Positions 43,280-52,252 of a stretch of 64,000 nt of DNA are shown one piece after another. Within the stretch, counting starts at the first letter, position 1; every line of letters begins with the position of its first letter. This DNA comes from Phreatobacter oligotrophus (GTDB lineage: Bacteria > Pseudomonadota > Alphaproteobacteria > Rhizobiales > Phreatobacteraceae), in contig NZ_PZZL01000002.1 in the NCBI RefSeq assembly GCF_003046185.1, positions 186,001-250,000 of the forward strand, given 5' to 3'. The notes below the pieces were generated by a model. The model ran no database searches. It worked only from the letters and a program-made list of their open reading frames with translations, and was not told the DNA's origin. The translations under genes and the position numbers were made by a program.

Positions 43280-44351
43280 GGCGCCAGTCGGCGTTGGCGG
43301 TGCCGACGAGGTCGGTGACCGAGGCCATGCGCTCGCGCATCAGCCGGTGGACGAGGCCCTGCTTGATCTCCTCGACCAGGCCGAAGCCGCGGAAGACCAG
43401 CGCGGAGTAAAGCTGCACCAGCGTCGCGCCGGCGGCGATCTTGGCGATGGCATCCTCAGGCGAGGCGATGCCGCCGACGCCGACGAGGGGGAACTGCCCC
43501 TCCACCCGCCGCCAGGTCTCGGCCAGCATCTCGGTGGAGCGGCGGAAGAGCGGCCTGCCCGACAGGCCGCCGGTCTCGCGGGCGGTGGCCTGGTCGGCGA
43601 GGGTCTCGGGGCGGGCGATGGTGGTGTTGGAGACGATCATGCCGTCGACGCGGCGGCGGCGGCAGACGCTGACCATGTCGTCGAGGCCTTCCAGCGACAG
43701 GTCGGGCGCGATCTTGACGAGGATCGGCTTGCCCGGCGCGACGGCGTCGCGCGCCTCGATCGAGCGCGCCAGCACGTCGTCGAGGAAGGAGGCCTGCTGG
43801 AGGTCGCGCAGGCCCGGCGTGTTGGGCGAGGAGACGTTGACCGACAGATAGGAGACGTGGGGGCCCAGCTTCTCGATGAGCAGGCCGTAATCCGCCACGC
43901 GGTCGGTCGAATCCTTGTTCGGGCCTATATTGATGCCAACGATGCCGGGCTTGCCGGTGCGGGCCGCGAGGCGGCGGGCGACGACGTCGACGCCGTCGGA
44001 ATTGAGGCCGTAGCGGTTGATGATCGCCTCGTCGGGCACCAGGCGGAACACGCGCGGCTTCGGATTGCCCACCTGCGGCTTCGGCGTGACGCCGCCGACC
44101 TCGACGAAGCCGAAGCCGAGGCGAAGCGCCGGGTCCGGCACTTCCGCGTGCTTGTCGAAGCCGGCGGCAAGGCCGACCGGGTTCGGGAAGGAGAGCCCGA
44201 AGGCGGAGACGGCAAGCCGCCGGTCGTCCGTGCCGCAGGCCGGCAGCGGCAGGGTCTTCAGCGCCGCGACGGCGAGATTGTGGCCGGTTTCCGGATCGGT
44301 GGCGAGCAGGACCGGACGGGCGAGGCGCGAGGCGAGCGAGAGCAGGGACAT
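43272..44351 (-). CDS. pyrD: Dihydroorotate dehydrogenase (quinone), class 2
   Basis: PyrD oxidises dihydroorotate to orotate with ubiquinone in pyrimidine synthesis, on the inner membrane. The 359-residue length is normal. The N-terminal amphipathic helix precedes [15 protein letters not shown]. The class-2 catalytic Ser is in [16 protein letters not shown], and FMN contacts are in VSNTTIARP and [13 protein letters not shown] start at ATG 44351. A longer in-frame reading to 44576 merely translates the family A repeat. It converges with the MATE gene. Confidence 0.95.
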   Translation of the reverse strand: MSLLSLASRLARPVLLATDPETGHNLAVAALKTLPLPACGTDDRRLAVSAFGLSFPNPVGLAAGFDKHAEVPDPALRLGFGFVEVGGVTPKPQVGNPKPRVFRLVPDEAIINRYGLNSDGVDVVARRLAARTGKPGIVGINIGPNKDSTDRVADYGLLIEKLGPHVSYLSVNVSSPNTPGLRDLQQASFLDDVLARSIEARDAVAPGKPILVKIAPDLSLEGLDDMVSVCRRRRVDGMIVSNTTIARPETLADQATARETGGLSGRPLFRRSTEMLAETWRRVEGQFPLVGVGGIASPEDAIAKIAAGATLVQLYSALVFRGFGLVEEIKQGLVHRLMRERMASVTDLVGTANADWRLT

Positions 44352-44420
44352 GAGCGCGTTCTGGCACTGTGCGGCCAGAGCGGCAAGGGGGATGGTGCCT
44401 GCCTGCTGAGGCGAAGGTGG

Positions 44421-44574
44421 GCCCCTCACCCTTCCCTCTCCCCGCAGGCGGGGAGAGGGGGACTTCGACGTCGCGACCTGTTCTTCGCGGTCATGCCAAG
44501 CCCGGCGGTGCCATGCAGAGCGGGAGGCTGTTGCCCCCTCTCCCCGCCTGCGGGGAGAGGGAAGGGTGAGGGGC
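44421..44574. repeat. Intergenic inverted repeat, family A (copy 3)
   Basis: The element lies between metZ and pyrD. Left end GCCCCTCACCCTTCCCTCTC is exactly mirrored by the right end GAGAGGGAAGGGTGAGGGGC at 44555-44574. Each end contains a CTCTCCCCGCAGGCGGGGAGAG-like hairpin. It fills most of the 254-base intercistronic gap and could form a strong RNA structure after metZ. Confidence 0.7.
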
Positions 44575-44605
44575 ATTCAAGCCCAATCCCCTCCGAAGAG
44601 TCCCG

Positions 44606-45832
44606 TCAGATCCGCACGATCTTGGCGTCGTGCGGCCATTCGAGCGTCTTCAGCGCCTGAGCGAGGTCATCGATGAGGTCATCGGGGTCCTCGAGGCCGA
44701 CCGACAGGCGCAGCAGGCCGTCGGTGATGCCCATTTCCAGCTTCTCCTCGGGCGTGAAGCGGTCGTGGGTGGTGGTCGGCGGATGGGTGATGAGGCTCTT
44801 GGAATCGCCGAGATTGTTGGAAATCTTGATGATGTTCAGCGCATTGGCGACGCGGAAGGCGCCGGCCTTGCCGCCCTCGACCTCGAAGGCGATCAGCGTC
44901 GAGCCGCCGCGCATCTGGCGCTGGGCGATCTCGTATTGCGGATGGTCCTTGCGGCCGGGATAGATGACCTTGGTGACGCCCGGCAGGGTCGCCAGCGCGT
45001 CCGCGACTTTGGCGGCGCTGGTGGTCTGGCGCTCGACGCGCAGCGGCAGGGTCTCCAGGCTCTTCAGCACCACCCAGGCATTGAAGGGGCTCATCGCCGG
45101 GCCGGTCTGGCGCAGGTACTGGTAGACGTTGTCCTGGATGAACTGCTTCGAGCCGAGGATGACGCCGCCGAGGCAGCGGCCCTGGCCGTCGATGTGCTTG
45201 GTGGTGGAATAGATGACGCAATCGGCGCCCAGCGCCAGCGGGCTCTGCATCATCGGGGTGGCGAAGACGTTGTCGACGGTGACCTTGATGCCGTTCTTCT
45301 TGGCGATCGCGACGATGGCCGCGATGTCATAGACCTCGAGGGTCGGGTTGGTCGGACTCTCCAGGAAGAAGACCTTGGTGTTGGGGCGGACCGCCGCCTC
45401 CCACTGGGCGAGGTCCGCGCCGTCGACCAGCGTCGACTGCACGCCGAAACGCGGCAGCAGCGTCTCGATGATGTAGCGGCAGGAGCCGAACAACGCCTTG
45501 CAGGCCACGACGTGGTCGCCGGCCGAGAGCTGGCCGAACATGGCCGCATTCACCGCCGCCATGCCGGTGGCGGTCGCCTTGGCGGCCTCCGCGCCTTCGA
45601 GGAGGGCAATGCGGTCCTCGAACATCTGCACGGTCGGGTTGGAGAAGCGGGCATAGATGAAGCCGGGATCGGTGCCCTTGAAGCGGGCCTCGGCCTGCTC
45701 GGCGCTGTCATAGACATGGCCCTGGGTCAGGAACAGCGCCTCGGAGGTCTCGCCGAACTCCGAGCGGATGGTGCCGCCATGGACCAGCCGGGTCGCCGGC
45801 CGCACGCGGGAGGGATCAAAGGGCTTCTTCAT
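44606..45832 (-). CDS. metZ: O-succinylhomoserine sulfhydrylase
   Basis: MetZ makes homocysteine from O-succinylhomoserine and sulfide in methionine synthesis. The 408-residue fold-type I PLP enzyme has the YARFSNPTVQMFEDRIALLE substrate region and PLP Lys212 in CVIYSTTKHIDGQGRCLGG. The C-terminus reads GLLRLSVGLEDPDDLIDDL. The MetZ assignment, rather than cystathionine synthase/lyase, rests on overall match (GHVYDSAEQAEARFKG) and on the SAM-II riboswitch in its leader. The ribosome site is a weak GAGGT. Confidence 0.94.
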   Translation of the reverse strand: MKKPFDPSRVRPATRLVHGGTIRSEFGETSEALFLTQGHVYDSAEQAEARFKGTDPGFIYARFSNPTVQMFEDRIALLEGAEAAKATATGMAAVNAAMFGQLSAGDHVVACKALFGSCRYIIETLLPRFGVQSTLVDGADLAQWEAAVRPNTKVFFLESPTNPTLEVYDIAAIVAIAKKNGIKVTVDNVFATPMMQSPLALGADCVIYSTTKHIDGQGRCLGGVILGSKQFIQDNVYQYLRQTGPAMSPFNAWVVLKSLETLPLRVERQTTSAAKVADALATLPGVTKVIYPGRKDHPQYEIAQRQMRGGSTLIAFEVEGGKAGAFRVANALNIIKISNNLGDSKSLITHPPTTTHDRFTPEEKLEMGITDGLLRLSVGLEDPDDLIDDLAQALKTLEWPHDAKIVRI

Positions 45833-45871
45833 GGCGCGACCTCACGGCACGATCCGGGACTTGTCCCCCGG

Positions 45872-45911
45872 AAAAAACAGAACCCGGCCCGGCAAGTGCC
45901 GAGGCCGGGTT
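45872..45911 (-). terminator. Intrinsic terminator in the metZ leader
   Basis: On the minus strand AACCCGGCC pairs with GGCCGGGTT, with an inner CGGC/GCCG pairing, followed by CTG and six T. It lies between the SAM-II aptamer and metZ. The simplest model is that SAM binding favours this stop and shuts off metZ transcription. Confidence 0.85.
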
Positions 45912-45925
45912 GATCCCGCGCGCCC

Positions 45926-45985
45926 GGCCTTTTAGCGAATGGTTTAGCGTGGTTCGCAAGCCAGCCGGCCAAATCTCCACGTCGT
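45926..45985 (-). promoter_or_regulatory. SAM-II riboswitch upstream of metZ
   Basis: The minus strand carries the SAM-II consensus. P1 is CGTGG (45977-45981) pairing with CCACG (45948-45952). Between them are GATTTG and GGCTTGC. The pseudoknot forms between GCGAA (45953-45957) and TTCGC (45935-45939), with the hallmark CGCTAAAAG at the 3' side and CTAAAC in the loop. The aptamer starts within a few bases of the predicted transcription start. SAM-II is known from alphaproteobacterial met genes, so the placement before metZ is canonical. Confidence 0.92.
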
Positions 45986-45993
45986 AGGCAAGG

Positions 45994-46022
45994 GTCCTAG
46001 GGCGGCGCGGAGAGAGCGTCAA
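45994..46022 (-). promoter_or_regulatory. Promoter of the metZ riboswitch transcript
   Basis: On the minus strand TTGACG (46017-46022) and TAGGAC (45994-45999) are separated by 17 bases. This places transcription start at about 45986, right at the 5' end of the SAM-II aptamer, a mutual confirmation of both features. Confidence 0.7.
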
Positions 46023-46029
46023 GCGTTTT

Positions 46030-46057
46030 GTTCGTTTTGACGAACGGTTTGTTCGTC
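46030..46057. promoter_or_regulatory. Triple alternating half-site array between metZ and dcd
   Basis: Three six-base half-sites alternate in direction. GTTCGT (46030-46035) is followed by ACGAAC (46040-46045) and by GTTCGT again (46051-46056), giving two overlapping palindromes with spacers of 4 and 5 bases. They lie just upstream of the metZ -35 box and in the dcd leader. It is probably an operator for a dimeric regulator. It does not fit the GTTC-N7-GTTC spacing of alphaproteobacterial LexA. Confidence 0.45.
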
Positions 46058-46069
46058 GGAGTTGGGGCG

Positions 46070-47164
46070 ATGGTGGACGAAACCCTTCACGGCATCTTGC
46101 CGTCACAGGCCATCGAGGAGCTGGTGGCGCGCGGCCAGATCCGCATCGCGCGCGCGCTCGACGCCGACCAGGTGCAGCCGGCCTCGCTCGACCTGCGCCT
46201 CGGCACCCGCGCCTTCCGCATCCGTGCGAGCTTCCTTCCCGGCCCGTCGAGCACGGTGGTGGACCGGCTGCAATCGCTGGCGCTGCACGAGATCGACCTG
46301 ACCCGCGGCGCGGTGCTGGAGACCGGCTGCGTCTATCTCGTCGAGCTGATGGAAGGCCTTGCGCTGCGCGGCGGCATCTCCGCCACCGCCAATCCGAAAA
46401 GCTCGACCGGGCGGCTCGACGTCTTCACCCGCGTCATCCTCGACCGCGCCCAGGCCTTCGACACGATCCCCGCGGATTACGAGGGCCCGCTGTTCCTCGA
46501 GATTTCGCCGCAGACGTTCCCGGTGCTGGTCCGGACCGGCTCGCGCCTGTCGCAGATCCGCTTCCGCCGCGGCCGCGCCGAGCTGACGCTGGACGAGCTC
46601 AACGGGTTGCAGGAAACCGAGCGCCTCGTCGACACCGGCACGCCGATCGTCGGCCCGGTCGGCATCGCGGTGTCGATCGACCTCATGGGGGAAGCCTGGG
46701 GCGGGCTTCTCGGCTATCGCGCCAAGCGCCATTCCAGCGTCATCGACGTGGACAAGAAGGCCGCCCATGACGTGCTCGACTTCTGGGAGCCGATCCAGGA
46801 GCGGGGGAAGGGCGAGATGATCCTCGACCCCGACGAGTTCTACATCCTCGCCTCGAAGGAGGCCGTGGTGGTGCCGCCGGACTATGCGGCGGAGATGCTG
46901 CCCTTCGACCCCCTAGTGGGCGAATTCCGCGCCCACTATGCCGGCTTCTTCGATCCGGGCTTCGGCCATGCGGCGGCGGGCGGCAAGGGCGCGCGCGCCG
47001 TGCTGGAGGTGCGCTCGCGCGAGGTGCCCTTCATCCTCGAGCACGGGCAGATCGTGGCGCGGCTCGTCTATGAGCGGATGACCGAGAGGCCGAAGAGCCT
47101 CTACGGGCAGGTCGGCTCGAACTACCAGGCGCAGGGCCTGAAGCTGTCGAAGCATTTCCGGTAA
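46070..47164 (+). CDS. dcd: dCTP deaminase, two-domain form
   Basis: Dcd deaminates dCTP to dUTP for thymidylate synthesis. At 364 residues it is the fused two-domain alphaproteobacterial type. The first dUTPase-like domain includes VQPASLDLRLGTRAFRIRAS and GISATANPKSSTGRLDVFTR. The second starts near GPVGIAVSIDLMGEAWGGL and ends ERPKSLYGQVGSNYQAQGLK. ATG 46070 has TTGGGGCG before it and starts the conserved part. A longer reading to 46028 passes through the operator-like repeats. Confidence 0.92.
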   Translation: MVDETLHGILPSQAIEELVARGQIRIARALDADQVQPASLDLRLGTRAFRIRASFLPGPSSTVVDRLQSLALHEIDLTRGAVLETGCVYLVELMEGLALRGGISATANPKSSTGRLDVFTRVILDRAQAFDTIPADYEGPLFLEISPQTFPVLVRTGSRLSQIRFRRGRAELTLDELNGLQETERLVDTGTPIVGPVGIAVSIDLMGEAWGGLLGYRAKRHSSVIDVDKKAAHDVLDFWEPIQERGKGEMILDPDEFYILASKEAVVVPPDYAAEMLPFDPLVGEFRAHYAGFFDPGFGHAAAGGKGARAVLEVRSREVPFILEHGQIVARLVYERMTERPKSLYGQVGSNYQAQGLKLSKHFR

Positions 47165-47209
47165 GGGCGGCGCCTCTCAAGCCCCACCCCTATCGCCTAT
47201 TCAATCCCC

Positions 47210-48385
47210 TCACACCCCCGACAGCTGCTGCTCCACCAGCCGCGCGAAGCAGCTCGCGCCAATCGGCAGCAGCGCGTCGTTGAAGTCGTAGCGGCCGTTG
47301 TGGACCGGCACCGCACCATGCTCGGGCGTGGACTGTCCCAGCAGCATGAAGGCGCCGGGGGCCTTTTCCAGATAGTAGGCGAAGTCCTCGCCGGCGGTGA
47401 GCGAGGGCAGGTCCACCTTGATGAGGTCGTCGCCGACCACGTCGCGCGCGGCCTGCTCGAAGGCCGAGGCCTCCTCCACCGTGTTGATGGTCGGCGGATA
47501 GGAGCGGCGGTAGTCGAGCGTCAGCTCGATGCCATGGGCGGCGCAGAGCCCCTCCAGCGTCTGGTGGAAGAGCTCGTCCATCGCCTTCCGGGTCGACGGC
47601 TTCAGGGTGCGGATCGTGCCGGACATGGTCACCGTCTCGGGGATGACGATCTGCGAGGTGCCGGCGATGAACTTGCCGATGGAGAGGACCACCGTGTCGT
47701 GCGGGTCCATGCGGCGGCTGACGAGGCTCTGCAGCGCCGTGTAGATCTGCACCGCGCAGGGCAAGGGGTCGATGCCGCGATGCGGCTCGGCGGCGTGGGA
47801 CGAGCGGCCCTTCAGGGTGATGTCGAAATAGTCGACCGCCGCCAGCACCGTGCCGGGGCGGATCGCCGCCGTGCCCAAGGGCAGTTGCGGCGCATTGTGG
47901 ATGCCGTAGACTTGGTCGCAGGGGAATTTCTCGAAGAGCCCGTCGCGCAGCATCTCGGCGGCGCCCGTGAGCCCCTCCTCCGCCGGCTGGAAGATGAGAT
48001 GCACCGTGCCGGAGAAGTTGCGTGTCTCGGCGAGGTAGCGCGCCGCGCCCAGCAGCATGGTCGTGTGGCCGTCATGGCCGCAGGCATGCATGCGGTTCTC
48101 GTAGGTGCTCTTGTAGGGCAGGTGATCGTTCAGCTCCGGCATGGGCAGGGCATCCATGTCGGCGCGCAGCCCGATCTTGCGGTTGCCGGGCCGGCCATGG
48201 ATGACGCCCATGATGCCGGTCTTGCCGAAGCCGCGATGGACCTCGATGCCCCAGGATTCCAGCTTCTCGGCGACGATGCCGGAGGTGCGGACCTCCTCGA
48301 AGCCGATCTCGGGATGGGCGTGGAAGTCGCGCCGCCAGGCGGTCATCTCGTCGTGGAAGGCGGCGATGCGGTCGATGACGGGCAT
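47210..48385 (-). CDS. M20D amidohydrolase (hippurate/N-acyl-amino-acid hydrolase type)
   Basis: This 391-residue member of M20D has metal-site motifs GLRADMDALPMPE, MHACGHDGHTTMLLGAA (Cys and His ligands) and FQPAEEGLTGAAEM. The late His is in AVPVHNGRYDFND. These enzymes release amino acids from N-acyl or auxin-type conjugates in the cytoplasm. It is convergent with dcd. The alternative M20 protein at 27864 belongs to another subfamily, so they are not recent duplicates. Confidence 0.92.
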   Translation of the reverse strand: MPVIDRIAAFHDEMTAWRRDFHAHPEIGFEEVRTSGIVAEKLESWGIEVHRGFGKTGIMGVIHGRPGNRKIGLRADMDALPMPELNDHLPYKSTYENRMHACGHDGHTTMLLGAARYLAETRNFSGTVHLIFQPAEEGLTGAAEMLRDGLFEKFPCDQVYGIHNAPQLPLGTAAIRPGTVLAAVDYFDITLKGRSSHAAEPHRGIDPLPCAVQIYTALQSLVSRRMDPHDTVVLSIGKFIAGTSQIVIPETVTMSGTIRTLKPSTRKAMDELFHQTLEGLCAAHGIELTLDYRRSYPPTINTVEEASAFEQAARDVVGDDLIKVDLPSLTAGEDFAYYLEKAPGAFMLLGQSTPEHGAVPVHNGRYDFNDALLPIGASCFARLVEQQLSGV

Positions 48386-48468
48386 GGGGCGGCTCCGGGA
48401 TCCGAAGCCGGAAGGCTAGCCTGCCCTCGCCCCGCCGCAAGCCCCGCGGCGCAGGCCTGCGCTGCGCC

Positions 48469-49185
48469 TCAAGGGTCGTTGCGGCGGAAGGTCAGGTAGC
48501 AGGGCTTGCGGCCCTCGCGCAGGGCCTTGGCCTCGTAGCGGGTCGACTGCCAGTTCGACCAGGGCGTCGTCCAGTCGCTCGCCGCCCGGGCGGCGAAGGT
48601 GAAGGCGGGCGAGCGCAGCAGCCGCTCCAGCGTCCAGGCCGAATAGTGGTCGATGTCACTGGCGAAGCGGAACTCGCCACCGGGTTTGAGGATGCGGGCG
48701 AACTGGGCGACCGTCTCGTCGGAGACGAACCGGCGCTTGTGGTGGCGGGTCTTCGGCCAGGGATCGGGATAGAGCAGGTAGACGATGTCGAGGCTGGCAT
48801 CCGGGAACCAGGGCAGCAGCAGGCCGGCGTCCTGCGTGTGCAGGCGGACATTGTCGATCCCCTGCCGCTCGATCTCGGCCAGCATCTTCGCCATGCCGTT
48901 GATGAAGGGCTCGACGCCGACGAAGCCGAGATGGGGATGGGCGGTCGCCTCGCGCACCAGGTGCTCACCGCCGCCGAAGCCGATCTCCAAGACGTAACCG
49001 TCGAGCTTGCGGGGAAAGAGGGCGGCAAGGTCGCAGGGGCGCGCAGGATCGACGCGCAGGCGCGGCAGCAGGGTCTCGAACAGGTCGGCCTGGTGCGGGC
49101 GCAGGGCCTTGCCCTTGCGCCGGCCGAAGAAGGAACCCTGCCCCGCGAGGCGCTTGTCGTTGGTCATGGCTTTGTCGGTCGTCAT
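48469..49185 (-). CDS. trmB: tRNA (guanine-N7-)-methyltransferase
   Basis: TrmB makes m7G46 in the tRNA variable loop, using SAM. The 238-residue Rossmann methyltransferase has motif I EIGFGGGEHLV and the family signature YLLYPDPWPKTRHHKRRF. The end WSNWQSTRYEAKALREGRKP binds tRNA. In related bacteria trmB follows metK directly. Here the two are separated by 1.5 kb holding two plus-strand secreted-protein genes and a metK relic. Confidence 0.95.
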   Translation of the reverse strand: MTTDKAMTNDKRLAGQGSFFGRRKGKALRPHQADLFETLLPRLRVDPARPCDLAALFPRKLDGYVLEIGFGGGEHLVREATAHPHLGFVGVEPFINGMAKMLAEIERQGIDNVRLHTQDAGLLLPWFPDASLDIVYLLYPDPWPKTRHHKRRFVSDETVAQFARILKPGGEFRFASDIDHYSAWTLERLLRSPAFTFAARAASDWTTPWSNWQSTRYEAKALREGRKPCYLTFRRNDP

Positions 49186-49369
49186 TGGCGTCCGTGATCA
49201 ACCCCGCAACGGGAGGGCCTTCATCGGGGCAAGGCGGCTGGTTGGCAAGGGCCTCGCCGCATTTGGCGCGGAAGCCTTGGCAGCATGCGGCGCTGCAATG
49301 CAGCATCTTGCGGCAACAGGACAGGCGGATGTTGCGGGCCACGTTCATTCAACTGCGAGCCTTCCCGCC

Positions 49370-49921
49370 ATGACCCGCAAGACCCTCGCCGCGCTGGCAG
49401 CCGTCGCTACGGTAGCGACCAGCGCCGCAACAGCCCATGCCGACCGTCTGACCGCCTTGGTCCGCGATGGTGACAGCGCCTGCTTCACCCGCCAGTTCAC
49501 CGGTGCCGCCCGCGAGGCGGGACAGCGGTTGCGGTCCCTCACCCTCGCCGTGACCCGGGCGGACCGGCTCCGGCCAGACGATCCGGCCGTGGCGGAGATC
49601 CGCGTCACCTTCCAGCGAACCGACCGTCCCGGCACCTTCGTGTACCGCGCGATCTGCGCCGACGAGATTCCGGGCGGGGCCGGCTGTCTGGGGAACCTGC
49701 CGCCGAGCAGCCCCCAAGAAGCCAGCGAAGCCTCCGTTGTCATCCGACCCGGTGCGCGGCAGGCCCTGCTTTCGCTGGCGTCGAGCCTCGCCGTCGTGCC
49801 GCGGAATGCGGCGGATCCGGAGGTCGTGGTGCTGCCGTTCGGCGCCGCTGACGGGCGGCTCACGCTCACCCGGGCCCCGCTCGCAGCGTGTGGGCTGTCG
49901 GACCCGTCCGCCCGGCTCTGA
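49370..49921 (+). CDS. Secreted four-cysteine protein, tandem paralogue 1
   Basis: The 183-residue protein has a signal peptide (MTRKTLAALAAVATVATSAA, likely cleavage at AHA-D). The mature part carries four cysteines (ACFTRQF, AICADE, GAGCLG, AACGLS). Conserved blocks shared with the next gene are RSLTLAVTRA, DPAVAEI, RPGTFVYRA and VVVLPFGAADG. I recognise no family. It appears periplasmic and beta-rich. ATG 49370 opens the signal peptide. It is inserted, against the direction of its neighbours, between trmB and metK. Confidence 0.7.
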   Translation: MTRKTLAALAAVATVATSAATAHADRLTALVRDGDSACFTRQFTGAAREAGQRLRSLTLAVTRADRLRPDDPAVAEIRVTFQRTDRPGTFVYRAICADEIPGGAGCLGNLPPSSPQEASEASVVIRPGARQALLSLASSLAVVPRNAADPEVVVLPFGAADGRLTLTRAPLAACGLSDPSARL

Positions 49922-49936
49922 GCGGTGGCCGGCATG

Positions 49937-50020
49937 GCCTCGTCAACGCCGGCTTGGCCATGCGTAGTGCGCAGCATAGGCGGCCAAGCGGTCGACCTTG
50001 GTCGAGCCCTTGCCGCAGAC
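49937..50020 (-). pseudogene. Decayed, internally deleted fragment of metK
   Basis: Two blocks match the intact metK. Bases 49937-49963 match 50927-50954 in all but about 3 positions. Bases 49964-50020 match 51061-51117 in about 50 of 57 positions, including an 18-base perfect stretch (AGCGGTCGACCTTGGTCG). In metK the blocks are 106 bases apart; here they abut, so the relic carries an internal deletion. It is in the same relative orientation to secreted gene 1 as metK is to secreted gene 2. The rest of the 202-base spacer (49922-50123) has only weak resemblance to the region upstream of gene 1. Confidence 0.8.
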
Positions 50021-50123
50021 GACATCTGCAGCCTTAGCAGCGCATCATGTTGCGTTGCAACATAAGCGCGCAATGTTTCCGGCCGATGGTTGGGTCAATC
50101 GTACCAACCCCGGGCCCGGAACC

Positions 50124-50669
50124 ATGACCCGCACCCTTCTCGTCGCATTGGCGACCCTGGCGGCCCTGACGGCCGCGAAGGCCGATCCCCTGACCGATCT
50201 CGTCCAGACCGGCGAGGGAGCGTGCTTCTCCCGCCAGTTCTCGGCGGCCGACCTCAGCGCCCGAGCGGCCCAGACCGTCAAGTCGCTGACGCTCGCGGTC
50301 ACGCGGGCAACGCCGCTCAAGCCCGGCGATCCCGCCGTTGCCGAAATCACCGTGATCCTCACCCGCCGCGACCAGCCCGGCATCTTCAGCTACCGCGCCA
50401 CCTGCGTCGATCCCATGCCGAACGGGGCCGGCTGCATGGGGTTCCTGTCGCAGGACAGCGCCGAGGAGGCCGGCGACACCACCGTCACCCTCGGCGCCGG
50501 CGCGCGGAGCGCCCGCCTCTCCCTGACGTCGGGCCTTAAGTTCATCCCGCTCGGCGAGGCGGAGACACGGGTGGTGGTGCTGCCTTTCGGCGCCGCCGAT
50601 GGCGACCTGGAGCTCGCGGCGGCGCCGATGCGCACCTGCGCCATGCTCGACGGCGCATCCGCCGATTGA
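50124..50669 (+). CDS. Secreted four-cysteine protein, tandem paralogue 2
   Basis: The 181-residue protein has a signal peptide (MTRTLLVALATLAALTAAKA). Its four cysteines are in the same positions as in paralogue 1 (ACFSRQF, ATCVDP, GAGCMG, RTCAML). Shared blocks are KSLTLAVTRA, DPAVAEI and VVVLPFGAADG. By eye the mature proteins are roughly half identical, so the duplication is old or has diverged quickly. It ends 15 bases before the metK terminator on the opposite strand. Confidence 0.7.
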   Translation: MTRTLLVALATLAALTAAKADPLTDLVQTGEGACFSRQFSAADLSARAAQTVKSLTLAVTRATPLKPGDPAVAEITVILTRRDQPGIFSYRATCVDPMPNGAGCMGFLSQDSAEEAGDTTVTLGAGARSARLSLTSGLKFIPLGEAETRVVVLPFGAADGDLELAAAPMRTCAMLDGASAD

Positions 50670-50683
50670 GGCCGGAAACGGAA

Positions 50684-50705
50684 AAGGGGGCCGCGAGGCC
50701 CCCTT
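50684..50705 (-). terminator. Intrinsic terminator of metK
   Basis: AAGGGGGCC and GGCCCCCTT form a 9-bp stem around a four-base loop. On the minus strand the hairpin is followed by TTCC within a TTTTCC run, 26 bases after the metK stop. It may also stop the convergent secreted gene. Confidence 0.75.
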
Positions 50706-50730
50706 CCCTGATCCGTCGGTGCGCGTCGCC

Positions 50731-51996
<1,266 letters not shown>

Positions 51997-52042
51997 GAAC
52001 CGTCCTCCAGAAACAGAAGCCCACGGGGATCGCGGGACGCGG

Positions 52043-52105
52043 ACCGTCGCTAGCGACGGTTCCATGAACCGGATTTGAACATCCGCGCACCCTCAGGGCG
52101 CGCGG
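52043..52105 (-). promoter_or_regulatory. Structured metK leader made of four abutting palindromes
   Basis: Four inverted repeats tile 63 bases without gaps. ACCGTCGCTAGCGACGGT (52043-52060) is a perfect palindrome. GGTTC-CAT-GAACC (52058-52070) shares its first bases with the previous arm. Then come GGAT-TTGAAC-ATCC (52071-52084) and CCGCGC...GCGCGG with an inner CCCT/AGGG (52083-52105). The block lies 46 bases before the metK GTG in the mRNA. It does not show the CGCTAAA/GCTTGC features of SAM-II. Function is inferred from position. Confidence 0.45.
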
Positions 52106-52252
52106 CCGCCGGGGACGCGCGCTTTCCCGACGCCCAAGCGGCCGAGGTTCTGGCAACAGCGCGTTCTTCGGTCAAGTCCGAAACTGGCAAAAAGACCGGT
52201 TCGTTCGCAAAAAAGAACGCGGCGAGGCGATCTGGCGCAGCTTTTGCGGAGA

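Noticed and set aside
44352-44576. 75-codon N-terminal extension of pyrD
   Set aside because: It translates the family A repeat (PSPRRRGEG-like peptide). PyrD proteins begin at the internal ATG 44351.
46030-46057. LexA (SOS) box upstream of dcd
   Set aside because: Alphaproteobacterial LexA needs direct GTTC repeats with a 7-base spacer. Here the half-sites alternate in direction with 4- and 5-base spacers.
45816-46106. Minus-strand open frame covering the metZ leader
   Set aside because: The segment is fully explained by promoter, SAM-II aptamer and terminator, and its translation has no relatives that I recognise.
52058-52084. GGATTTGAAC resembling a tRNA T-arm
   Set aside because: No acceptor or anticodon stem can be formed around it. 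It belongs to the palindromic metK leader.
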